Origin: Bathynomus jamesi
Lineage: Eukaryota > Arthropoda > Malacostraca > Isopoda > Cirolanidae
Direction of reading: 5' to 3'
DNA: 64,000 nucleotides
NCBI GenBank assembly: GCA_023014485.1
Contig: JAJOZX010009077.1
Span: 27,501-91,500 of the forward strand
This document shows, in pieces, positions 56,175 through 64,000 of this stretch. The notes under the pieces are model-generated. The model had not been told where the DNA came from and did no database searches. It saw nothing but the letters and a program-made list of their open reading frames with translations. The position numbers and the translations under genes are program-made. Each line of letters begins with the position of its first letter. The stretch's first letter is position 1.

Positions 56175-56555
56175 ATGGAGCGCTTCACGACTGCTGAGAT
56201 GGCTGACATGCATATGGTGTATGGGGCTGCCAATGGAAACGGAAGAGCTGCTGTGAGGTTGTACCGACAGCGCTTCCCAAACAGACGTGTGCCAAACCAC
56301 CAAACGTTTGCGCATTTGCATCGGCGACTGCGAGAAACTGGAACATTCCATGTAAACATGCATGACACTGGTCGGGAGAGAAACGTGCGCACTCCTGACA
56401 TGGAAGAAGAAATCCTACGGCGATTTGAGGACAATCCAAGCGCAAGCACGCGAGGTGTTGCACGTATCCTCGGTGTGAACCACGACCTGGTCTGGAGAGT
56501 GTTGCACGAGCAGCAGTTACATCCGTTTCATCGTCAGAGAGTCCAGGCATTACAA
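56175..56555 (+). pseudogene. Mariner-like transposase N-terminus, left arm
   Basis: MERFTTAEMADMHMVYGAAN, RQRFPNRRVPNHQTFAHLHR, then RFEDNPSASTRGVARILGVN and LHPFHRQRVQAL: the two helix-turn-helix DNA-binding motifs (DUF4817-like N-terminus) without a catalytic domain. The open frame continues past the inversion junction into antisense sequence to 56,594. Confidence 0.85.
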
Positions 56556-57115
56556 ACCCGTGTAGCATGTGGATTTGCGTGCGCCCACACGTGAGAATTG
56601 TGCATGTTAAACACACCCTCACGTGTGAAACAGGCCTCATCTGAGAACAGCACATAAGCCGGAAAATTAGGCTGCATCGCTGTCTGCTGCAGAAACCAGC
56701 GTGCGAATTCCACACGAAGAGGGTAATCCCGAGGTTGTAATGCCTGGACTCTCTGACGATGAAACGGATGTAACTTCCGCTCGTGCAACACTCTCCAGAC
56801 CAGGTCGTGGTTCACACCGAGGATACGTGCAACACCTCGCGTGCTTGCGCTTGGATTGTCCTCAAATCGCCGTAGGATTTTTTCTTCCATGTCAGGAGTG
56901 CGCACGTTTCTCTCCCGACCAGTGTCATGCATGTTTGCATGGAATGTTCCAGTTTCTCGCAGTCGCCGATGCAAATGCGCAAACGTTTGGTGGTTTGGCA
57001 CACGTCTGTTTGGGAAGCGCTGTCGGTACAACCTCACAGCAGCTCTTCCGTTTCCATTGGCAGCCCCATACACCATATGCATGTCAGCCATCTCAGCAGT
57101 CGTGAAGCGCTCCAT
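56556..57115 (-). pseudogene. Mariner-like transposase N-terminus, right arm
   Basis: Same protein start as the left arm, running further: after QALQPRDYPLRVEFARWFLQ it reaches YVLFSDEACFTREGVFN, the first catalytic Asp region, then crosses the junction. The second and third Asp regions are missing. Confidence 0.85.
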
Positions 57116-57312
57116 GTTACGCGTACTACGTCCGATTTAAGAATGCCCGCGGCAAGCGCGAGTCTAGCCCACTTCACCTTTTAGCCAATTGCAGCGGCGC
57201 ACTCTCGCGCCGAATGGTGACGTCAGCGGACATACACTTATAGACGAAAAGGGTTTGTCTTGGTTTGCCTATCCCCCATTACAATTGTACAGAAAGTTTC
57301 AAACACCCTGTA

Positions 57313-57321
57313 TATATATAT

Positions 57322-57366
<45 letters not shown>
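57313..57366. repeat. (TA)n microsatellite
   Basis: TA tract between two palindromic elements. Confidence 0.9.
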
Positions 57367-57368
<2 letters not shown>

Positions 57369-57375
57369 GTATATG

Positions 57376-57570
57376 CTGCAAACCCATAAGGAAAAAGAAA
57401 AACGATTCCAAGGTCTTTCGTGTATTCAGAGCTACACCTCGTCAGGGAATGAGTCATTCCCTGACGAGGTGTAGCTCTGAATACACGAAAGACCTTGGAA
57501 TCGTTTTTCTTTTTCCTTGTGGGTTTGCAGCATTCATTCATTTCACGTGTTTAATTGTGAAATTCATCCC

Positions 57571-57571
<1 letters not shown>
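57376..57571. mobile_element. Inverted PLE-like termini with hammerhead-like cores
   Basis: 57376-57530 is a near-perfect palindrome with 73-bp arms and a 9-bp loop. Each arm holds CTGACGAG, GTGTA...TACAC (stem) and GAAAGACC, a hammerhead-like layout, then TTTTTCCTTGTGGGTTTG. The right side continues as ATTTCACGTGTTTAATTGTG to 57,571, like the terminal hairpin of the local PLEs (TTTCACGTGTTAC...GTGAAA). I infer a head-to-head pair of 3' ends from a second PLE family. Confidence 0.55.
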
Positions 57572-57602
<31 letters not shown>

Positions 57603-57610
57603 ATATATCG

Positions 57611-58142
57611 CAGGGTGTATTTTGAGACAAAAGCAAAGAAAAAGGGCCATATAAACATAGGTCGAGAAACCCGTAAGGTTCGAGCTGTTGCACGCGACAG
57701 AAAAATAGGGCGGATATCCTACAGGTGGATAAGGCGCGGTGGTCTTATTCTGTGGCCACCTCGGTCACCAGATTTAAATCGTCTTGATTATTACTTGTCG
57801 GGTCATTTAAAAAGCCTAGTTTATGTTACGGAAGTCCGAGCACGTGATGAATTGTGGCAACGAGTTCGAGACGATTGCGAAACGATCCGCAATACTCCAG
57901 AAATTTTTGAGTGTCAGACAATCACTGGTGTGACGTGCTGAGGCATGCATTCAAGGAGTAGGAAAGAATTTCGAACATTTACTTTAATAAAGCAAATGTA
58001 TCACACTGTGTATTTGCATAAAATGTAAAAAATCTTTAGGAGTTTCATTTTTCTGTCGCGTGCTATAGCTCGAAACCTAAGGATTTCTCGACCTATGTTT
58101 ATATGGTTTCTTTCTTTACTTTTGTCTTAAGAATTCACCCAG
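57611..58142 (+). mobile_element. Mariner-like deletion derivative with ~95-bp inverted repeats
   Basis: Starts CAGGGTGTATTTTGAGACAA and ends in the inverse (GTCTTAAGAATTCACCC-AG). Both repeats include CATATAAACATAGGTCGAGA and CACGCGACAGAAAAAT. The interior frame reads [27 protein letters not shown], a transposase C-terminal part with the third Asp. The rest is deleted. Confidence 0.85.
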
Positions 58143-58336
58143 CGATTTGTGAAACACATTTAGGCATCATCCTGTATATATAACATACTGAATATTTTAG
58201 TTGGTCATTAAAATTCATCATTTTTTTTTTATTTTCTCTGAATTTTTCCATTTTCTTTTCTTAGCTTAATCAACTGTTTGACTCACTTGGGTGTATGAAA
58301 AATTGTAATTGAAAATCCCGAGCGTTAACAGGCTAG

Positions 58337-58505
58337 GCATTAGGTAGATTTTGGTGCCACTCCTTTCCCCTCAGTGTCACCCCTTTCCCTTCAGCACCAC
58401 ACTTTCTCCTGAGTGTCACCCCTTTCCCTTCAGCACCACACTTTCCCCTCAGTGCCACTCATTTACCCGCAGTGCCTCCCATTTCCCCTCAGTGTCATCC
58501 CATTC
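58337..58505 (+). repeat. ~20-bp minisatellite
   Basis: Degenerate units CACCCCTTTCCCCTCAGTG and a variant TTCAGCACCACACTTTCCC. Confidence 0.85.
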
Positions 58506-58559
58506 CTTTGTCCCCCACTCTAGCTTTATGTAACCATACTAACTACTGACGTCACCTTT

Positions 58560-58980
58560 CCACTCGCACAAGAGAACACAAAGAATCTCTTATCGAGCAC
58601 AACAAAACAACAAAAACAATGAATTCAGCCATTAGAGATCATTTTATTTCAGGTGGAATTACAACACTTAATCGACTTGACATTCTATCGCCAAGTGTCT
58701 CGCCAAGATCTTTTAGACTCCTACATAAATTACTCCCGAGATGCTCAGCTTCGCAAATGTTTGCTACCCGCAATGTCCCGAGCTTCCCGGAGGTAACAAG
58801 ACGTGCTCAATACAGTCTAATGCAAGGAATTAAAAAACCAACCAACCTGATTAGCCAAGCAATTCATCAGTCCTTCCTATATGTCTTCCAAGCTATGGAA
58901 TTCATGGTATGAAAACGTCTTTCCTTCGCTCCACTTGACTTCGACATTACTGTATTATTTCTCATTAATTGTATATATTT
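58560..58980 (+). pseudogene. Possible LINE C-terminus
   Basis: A 97-codon frame starts MNSAIRDHFISGGITTLNRL and SFRLLHKLLPR. A shifted reading near 58,880 gives KLWNSWYENVFPSL, similar to the LWNSLP box near the end of many LINE proteins. No RT or endonuclease motif upstream. Confidence 0.3.
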
Positions 58981-59683
58981 CTATCCTTAGTATGTGAATT
59001 GTCATTGTATTCTACTGTCAGTTTGTATTTTCAATATTTGTCATGTGGACAATGATCTGTCAATAAACTTTTTCATTTTTATTTTCATTCATACTGTATA
59101 TATGCACAAAACAGTTAAAATTGGAGAAAGTTATTCCTCGGATTTGTTTTTTTCTGGAGGGGTGGGAAACCTAAATTCCGTATCCTTTCTGTCGATTTAT
59201 AAACCCATTTGTATGAATGGAATTTCATAAAATGCCTGAAAAATGCACGAACTGAAAACAGACATAATGTTACAAAAGGTCACTGTGTCAGTGACGATGA
59301 AGCTATACGAGTAACGAGTAACACCAACTCCGTTTGTGCGTGCGTGCGTGCGTGAGTGAGTCATGATTGGTCAGCGCGACCAGTTGTAATTTTATAGATG
59401 AATATGCACAAAAAACTCGCAAATACCTCATACTAAATATCACAAAAAAGAATACGGTCACATACAGAATCTTGAGTATAAACTGTCTGTCTGTCCTTAT
59501 CATTTTATTCGTTTCTCCTTTTTATTTTGTTGCATTTCGTGAAATTTGACATATAGAACAAATGTGACGGTTTTCTAAGAACAACTCGTTTTAGCTCATT
59601 ACTGCAATATGCGCAATGACTCCTTGTTAATCATATTAATTGTAGCAGATAAAAGTTATCACACGCGGACTGAAGCGGTATAA
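58981..59683. other. No gene seen
   Basis: Short (GCGT)n at 59,335-59,352; otherwise noncoding. Confidence 0.5.
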
Positions 59684-59687
59684 TGAG

Positions 59688-60151
59688 TGTTGGTTTACGT
59701 CGTCGTCGTTGGCCTAGGCAAGCTACGGCTTGGGACCGTAGCGCATCTATCCGGTATAGGTTAACCTGGATGATGTAGCCATAAGCACTGCCGCTAGTTA
59801 AGTGCCAACCAGTGATTATCTCACTAGCCGTATTGAGTCCGTTAGGCGAAACTGCGACAGTACCAAAGGTGGAAAATATAACCCTTGGATTTCTATTGTT
59901 TATTTGTAAAATGGACATGGTATTAGATTAAAATAAATATTTGAATATAAATAATTAACTGACAATTGTGATATATAATTAATTATGTTTACATACAATA
60001 AAATAATATAGTATACATAAAATTAGTATTAATGTGATTCACAATTGAATTATGAGGGGTAACTAATTTAAAATGAATTTATAACTATTCCGAAATTCAA
60101 GACTGTAAAATTAACATTTAACTTGAAACTAAAATAAGAGTATTCACTACA
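59688..60151 (-). repeat. 3' LTR
   Basis: 464 bp, TG...CA ends. It differs from the other LTR by a short indel near 59,948 (AAATAATT against AAAAATT) and one base near 60,035. Confidence 0.95.
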
Positions 60152-60152
60152 C

Positions 60153-60164
60153 ACTCCCCCACCA
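60153..60164 (-). promoter_or_regulatory. Polypurine tract
   Basis: The minus strand reads GGTGGGGGAGTG directly before the 3' LTR, the expected primer for plus-strand synthesis. Confidence 0.75.
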
Positions 60165-60174
60165 GAGAGGAAGT

Positions 60175-62403
60175 TCAAAGAGTTCCGAACGACACAGATT
60201 TCCCCGGGACCTTTTTGGTAGCTACATGTACCTCACTTAAGGTTGATTCCAAAAACGCAGGCTTAAGACGATCGATAGAAACCTTGTCGACCTTGGAACC
60301 GCGCTGGATGAGAAATGATTTGCGCGTACGTCGGAGAACTTCATAGGGCCCGTCATATGGACATTGGAGAGGCCGTTTTGGGAGAGGTACACGAACGAAA
60401 ACGTGGGTGCAAGATTGGAGGGCTGGGGAAACAAAGATGTTCTGTTGGCTAGTCAATCGAGGGGGAACAGGCTGAAGGGACTGCATGTGAGAGGAAAGTG
60501 TTTGAGCGAATTCCGTAGGATCGCATGACTTATCCCCTGCAGTGAAGTAGCCACCTGGTAGCCGCAGTGTTGTTCCATAGACTAGTTCAGCCGCTGTAGT
60601 CTTCAGATCACTCTTAAATGCAGAGCGAATACCAAGCAACACGAGTGGAAGCTTATCCATCCAATGGGAGTCTTCGTGACACATAAGGGATGACTTCAGC
60701 TGGCGATGGAAGCGTTCGACGAGGCCGTTAGCTTGCGGATGATACGCACAGGTATGCGCATGTACTGTACCCAACAAGCTGGTAAACTTCTTCCAAAGCG
60801 AAGACTCAAATTGGCGACCTTGGTCAGTGATGACTTTTGTCGGCAATCCAAATCTTGATACCCATCCATGAAGAAAGGCTCTTGCAACAGTGTCCGCTTG
60901 GATATCAGGAAGTGGGATGGCTTCAGGCCATCTGGAAAAGCGGTCGAGACAGGTGAGCAGATAACGTTGGCCTTGAATCACTGGAAGAGGGCCAACAATG
61001 TCTACATGAATTACCTCAAATCGCTGGGATGGGGGCGGAAATGCGTCAAAGGGGGACCTGGTGTGCCTTTGGACTTTGGCACGCTGGCAGGCAAGGCACG
61101 TTTTGGTCCAATGTTTGACATCCTTCCGCATCGAGGGCCAAACAAAGCGAGAGGTAACCAGGTGTTGCGAAGCACGGATACCAGGATGGGAGGGCTTATG
61201 AAGATCCGTGAAGACTGCTTTTCTGTGACATGGAGGGACATAAGGGCGAATAGCAGCTGTTGATACGTCGCAATAGAGGGGCACAGACAATCCTGGCATA
61301 CTCATTTTCTTGAGGGAAAGTGAGTGAGTGGAGTCTTCTCTGAGCAGTTCTTGTAGTTCCGTATCCTTATCTTGATCCTGTGCAATAGCATTCCACAGTG
61401 TAGAGCTGAGGGTAACAGAAGTAATCTCTATTCTTGAAAGTGCATCCGCTGGAGTGTTCAAGACACCTTTGATGTGGCGGATATCTGTGGTAAATTGCGA
61501 GATATAATCGAGTTGCCTGATGACTCTGGGAGAGTGGTTACAGCTGTTTTTATTGAAGACAGTGACCAAAGGTTTGTGGTCGGTAAAAACACAAAACTCT
61601 CGGCCTTCAAGAAAATGTTGAAAATGCTTCACGTTTAAGTAAATGGTTGTCGAATTTAAAAACCGGTAATCCCCACATGGTCTCCAGTCTCCTGACTTCT
61701 TCTGGACCAGGTGTAGGGGAGAGGACCAACTGCTTTTGGAAGGTCTTATTATCCCAAGATCTATCATAAGCTGGAATTCCGATTTGGCAGCTTTCAGTTT
61801 GTCCGGGGCAAGACGTCTGGGTTTTGCAAACACAGGGGGACCTTTTGTTGTAATGTGATGGGTAATGGTGTGCTTAATGGTATCACCCATCTGCATCGGT
61901 TGAAGAATTCCTGGATATCGCTGGAAAAGGCACTGGTACATGGAATTAGGGGGAACGAGGGAAAGTGCAGAGTTCGAGGCGTCCGGAAGGGCAACCTGTT
62001 TGGCAAGAACAGAAAGCAGTGTGGCCTGGTCGCATAAGCGTCGCTTGTCAAGATCCACCAGGAGTTTGAAATGCTGGAGGAAGTCAGCGCCGATTATGGG
62101 ATGCTGCACTTGAGCACAGATGAAAATCCACTTGAAGGATCGGTGAAGGCCCAAGTTTAGTTCACGCGACTGAGTACCGTACGTGGGTATGCGTGAACCG
62201 TTAGCAGCGTATAGAGGCGGAGATTCCGAGTGCGTATGACCAGATTTTTGAGGGAATACACTGACTGACGCTCCGGTATCGACCAAGAAATTGACACCAG
62301 AGTTCCTGTCCTTTATGAATAACAGGTTGGCAGTGCGAGTACTAGACGCCATTAGGACTCGCTGCTGGGGTTTTCCGAAGAAAAATTGCAAGGGGAGATG
62401 CAC
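60175..62403 (-). CDS. pol: Pol polyprotein, RT core deleted in frame
   Basis: 742 open codons. Protease: NFLVDTGASVSVFP (Asp at residue 42). RT N-terminal part: WSSPLHLVQKKSGDWRPCGD (226-245), YRFLN. At residues about 253-255 the text jumps to YLNVKHFQHFLEGREFCVFT, DHKPL, which is RNase H, so the RT palm with YVDD/FADD and the start of RNase H are missing with no frame loss. Integrase is complete: HPG...CLACQ zinc region, HVDIVGPLP, VITDQGRQFESSLW and HPQANGLVERFHRQLK (Asp, Asp, Glu), then a GPY/F tail GPYEVLRRTRKSFLIQ and VSIDRLKPAFLE. It overlaps gag by 52 bases in the -1 frame, has no ATG at its start, and so is presumably made by frameshifting. Confidence 0.92.
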   Translation of the reverse strand: MHLPLQFFFGKPQQRVLMASSTRTANLLFIKDRNSGVNFLVDTGASVSVFPQKSGHTHSESPPLYAANGSRIPTYGTQSRELNLGLHRSFKWIFICAQVQHPIIGADFLQHFKLLVDLDKRRLCDQATLLSVLAKQVALPDASNSALSLVPPNSMYQCLFQRYPGILQPMQMGDTIKHTITHHITTKGPPVFAKPRRLAPDKLKAAKSEFQLMIDLGIIRPSKSSWSSPLHLVQKKSGDWRPCGDYRFLNSTTIYLNVKHFQHFLEGREFCVFTDHKPLVTVFNKNSCNHSPRVIRQLDYISQFTTDIRHIKGVLNTPADALSRIEITSVTLSSTLWNAIAQDQDKDTELQELLREDSTHSLSLKKMSMPGLSVPLYCDVSTAAIRPYVPPCHRKAVFTDLHKPSHPGIRASQHLVTSRFVWPSMRKDVKHWTKTCLACQRAKVQRHTRSPFDAFPPPSQRFEVIHVDIVGPLPVIQGQRYLLTCLDRFSRWPEAIPLPDIQADTVARAFLHGWVSRFGLPTKVITDQGRQFESSLWKKFTSLLGTVHAHTCAYHPQANGLVERFHRQLKSSLMCHEDSHWMDKLPLVLLGIRSAFKSDLKTTAAELVYGTTLRLPGGYFTAGDKSCDPTEFAQTLSSHMQSLQPVPPRLTSQQNIFVSPALQSCTHVFVRVPLPKRPLQCPYDGPYEVLRRTRKSFLIQRGSKVDKVSIDRLKPAFLESTLSEVHVATKKVPGKSVSFGTL

Positions 62404-63116
62404 TTCCTAGCCTTCTTTCCAAATTTGGAGTGGTAGAAGCAGATCTTCCCGGAACTCGAACGATGCCTCTTCGTAAATCTTGACCGAGAATGGCTTCTTT
62501 GCCGTTGATTTTGTAGCAGAGAACAAACGTGGTTGAGTTGTTGACTTAACTCTTTCACTTTCAACTCCAGTTCCGATTGTGTGTTCACGTTGTTGACCGG
62601 AGCTGTGTCAATCTCCACTACTTTGTCGGCAGTTTCTGCTAGTTTATCAACTGGAGTAGCAGGATCCATAGTGGCCAAGACACGCTGAGCTGATGGAGGA
62701 AGTTTCTGCAAGAACAACTGTCTAAAGATGTCCTTATCGAAGGTTTGTGCGCGTTCGCCTAGAGCGCACTGCATAGCCCTCAGCATTTGAGTGGGCTTAC
62801 GGTCTCCAAGTTCTTCTTTTGAGATTAACTGATGTAGTTTCTCACGCTCGGAGACAGTGGTGCGGCACAGGATGGCAGACTTCAGATCGTTGTATGGGTC
62901 CTCACTCGTGGAAGTAGACACGATGACGTCACGGACTTCAGAGATGATGCTCGCTGGTAGAGAGGACAAAACATGATCGTATTTCGTCCTGCTAGCGGTG
63001 ATCCTTCCCAAGTTGAATTGTGATTCCACTTGGTGGAACCAAATAAATGGATCACCCGGCCAGAAGACGGGGAGCTTTACGCTCAAGTGGGAGATGGCAC
63101 CAGCGTCGTCAGGCAT
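62352..63116 (-). CDS. gag: Gag protein with CHCC finger
   Basis: 254 residues, forms the particle that packages element RNA. N-terminal matrix/capsid-like LPVFWPGDPFIWFHQVESQF, then KYDHVLSSLPASIISEVRDV, SEREKLHQLISKEELGDRKP, and FRQLFLQKLPPSAQRVLATM. An Arg/Ser-rich basic stretch (RSHSRSRFTKRHRSSSGK) precedes CFYHSKFGKKARKCISPC, a C-x2-H-x9-C-x3-C knuckle. The frame is intact with ATG at 63116. Confidence 0.9.
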   Translation of the reverse strand: MPDDAGAISHLSVKLPVFWPGDPFIWFHQVESQFNLGRITASRTKYDHVLSSLPASIISEVRDVIVSTSTSEDPYNDLKSAILCRTTVSEREKLHQLISKEELGDRKPTQMLRAMQCALGERAQTFDKDIFRQLFLQKLPPSAQRVLATMDPATPVDKLAETADKVVEIDTAPVNNVNTQSELELKVKELSQQLNHVCSLLQNQRQRSHSRSRFTKRHRSSSGKICFYHSKFGKKARKCISPCNFSSENPSSES

Positions 63117-63216
63117 CTTCTCCTATGCTTGCTGACGTACAAGCAAGACGACAAGTTACCAACGAAGGAGTGGAGGTTGAGACGAGCGCAGGCACAGAGC
63201 GCACGGGCAGGGGTGA

Positions 63217-63380
63217 GGGGCAGAGGGCACGAGCGACATTACAGTCTGGTCCGAGTCGCTCGGGTGAAGGGGGTGATGGGCACGAACGACGTTACAGTCT
63301 AGTCCTAGTCGTTCGGGTGAAGGGGGTGATGGGCACGAACGACGTTACAGTCTAATCCTAGTCGTTCGGGTAAAAGGGGT
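63217..63380 (-). repeat. 53-bp tandem repeat in the 5' leader
   Basis: Three units at a 53-bp period (CACGA(A/G)CGAC(G/A)TTACAGT at 63228, 63281 and 63334) between primer site and gag. Confidence 0.9.
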
Positions 63381-63387
63381 AATCCAG

Positions 63388-63401
63388 CTCCGGGGTCACC
63401 A
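63388..63401 (-). promoter_or_regulatory. tRNA primer-binding site
   Basis: The minus strand reads TGGTGACCCCGGAG two bases after the 5' LTR end. Its first 11 bases complement the usual 3' end of arthropod tRNA-Trp. Confidence 0.7.
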
Positions 63402-63403
63402 AT

Positions 63404-63866
63404 TGTTGGTTTACGTCGTCGTCGTTGGCCTAGGCAAGCTACGGCTTGGGACCGTAGCGCATCTATCCGGTATAGGTTAACCTGGATGATGTAGCCATAA
63501 GCACTGCCGCTAGTTAAGTGCCAACCAGTGATTATCTCACTAGCCGTATTGAGTCCGTTAGGCGAAACTGCGACAGTACCAAAGGTGGAAAATATAACCC
63601 TTGGATTTCTATTGTTTATTTGTAAAATGGACATGGTATTAGATTAAAATAAATATTTGAATATAAAAATTAACTGACAATTGTGATATATAATTAATTA
63701 TGTTTACATACAATAAAATAATATAGTATACATAAAATTAGTATTAATGTGGTTCACAATTGAATTATGAGGGGTAACTAATTTAAAATGAATTTATAAC
63801 TATTCCGAAATTCAAGACTGTAAAATTAACATTTAACTTGAAACTAAAATAAGAGTATTCACTACA
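63404..63866 (-). repeat. 5' LTR
   Basis: 463 bp, contains the promoter side for minus-strand transcription. Nearly identical to the 3' LTR, so the insertion is recent. Confidence 0.95.
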
Positions 63867-63870
63867 TGAG

Positions 63871-64000
63871 GAATGGGAGATTGTAAACAGATGCTGAACA
63901 TGTCTGCAAAAGTTTCATTTGTTCAAATATCTTTTTGTTTTTGTAAGATCTACAAAACATCAAAACATATATATACTGTATATACACATAAATATATATT
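63871..64000. other. No gene seen
   Basis: Flank of the LTR element, ending in TA-rich sequence. Confidence 0.5.

Larger units (their letters stand above)
55977..57310. mobile_element. Palindromic dimer of a mariner-like element
   Basis: TA on both sides and identical ends CAGGGTGTTTGAAA. Arms 55977-56555 and 56735-57310 are inverted copies of the same 5' half, including promoter side and transposase N-terminus; the 179-bp spacer belongs to the right copy. As a unit it still has two proper termini. Confidence 0.9.
59688..63866 (-). mobile_element. Ty3/gypsy LTR retrotransposon, CsRn1-like
   Basis: 4179 bp, transcribed from the minus strand. LTRs at 59688-60151 and 63404-63866 start TGTTGG, end CTACA and differ at only about two places. 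TGAG flanks both sides (59684-59687, 63867-63870) as target duplication. PBS, gag, pol and polypurine tract are in the correct order. Gag has a C-x2-H...C-x3-C finger rather than CCHC, and the PBS-like TGGTGACCCCGG fits tRNA-Trp; both are described for the CsRn1 clade. Confidence 0.92.

Noticed and set aside
56701..57184. Plus-strand frames of 85-134 codons opposite the right arm of the mariner dimer
   Set aside because: Antisense shadows of the transposase start; the same shadows occur mirrored in the left arm.
59631..59918. A ~95-codon minus-strand frame in the LTR, repeated at 63305-63634
   Set aside because: It lies in the LTRs, so its presence twice only reflects LTR identity. It matches no known domain and its ends differ with the flank.
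60868..61263. A 131-codon plus-strand frame opposite pol
   Set aside because: It is the antisense shadow of the integrase region.
62352..62403. A defined -1 slippery heptamer in the gag/pol overlap
   Set aside because: There is an AATTTTTCTTC run, but it does not fit the X XXY YYZ rule, so no site is claimed although -1 frameshifting is likely.
1..64000. Intact host protein-coding genes
   Set aside because: Every frame above about 100 codons either matches a mobile-element family, lies antisense to one, or is low-complexity.

Overview
This window looks like repeat-dense arthropod nuclear DNA, and a crustacean is plausible but not proven. The signs are a (TTAGG)7 block (the arthropod telomere motif), long (TA)n, (CA)n and (AAT)n microsatellites, Penelope-like elements (PLEs), many mariner/Tc1, hAT and piggyBac derivatives, and a CsRn1-type Ty3/gypsy retrotransposon. 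I found no intact host gene, no true tRNA and no CRISPR array. Almost every coding stretch is a piece of a transposable element, usually broken by frameshifts, stops or internal deletions.

Regions. 0-10 kb: 3' part of a mariner-like element, a composite tRNA-like SINE, piggyBac-type MITEs, a perfect palindrome, two arrays of a ~30-bp repeat, a mariner MITE and a complete but dead Tc1-like element. 10-20 kb: foldback elements (one holding the TTAGG block), two defective PLE copies in opposite orientation (11.9-14.7 kb minus, 16.9-19.1 kb plus), and between them a broken copy of an uncharacterised multi-copy protein family. 20-30 kb: a DD34D mariner pseudogene, a diverged copy of an unclassified DDE transposase family, a CR1-like LINE, a hAT MITE with a perfect 8-bp target duplication and a 5S rRNA-derived relic. 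30-43 kb: a LINE cut by a mariner-like element, several hAT MITEs, an internally deleted hAT with two other elements inside it, and a second hAT (DUF4371/ZMYM1-like) pseudogene. 43-50 kb: a ~2.7-kb head-to-head inverted PLE pair, then the best-preserved copy of the unclassified DDE element, with ~260-bp inverted terminal repeats and one likely intron. 50-60 kb: a decayed LINE, a DD41D mariner derivative with an intact catalytic ORF, a THAP fragment, a palindromic mariner-like dimer and a tiny PLE-like inverted terminus with a hammerhead-like core. 59.7-63.9 kb: a young LTR retrotransposon with nearly identical LTRs, intact gag and an open pol frame that has lost the RT catalytic core in frame.

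Working picture: serial nesting of mobile elements. Many copies keep termini but lack enzymatic domains, so they would depend on enzymes supplied in trans. Recurrent head-to-head inversions (PLE copies B and C, the 57.4-kb palindrome and the 56-57 kb mariner dimer) are the most striking structural theme.
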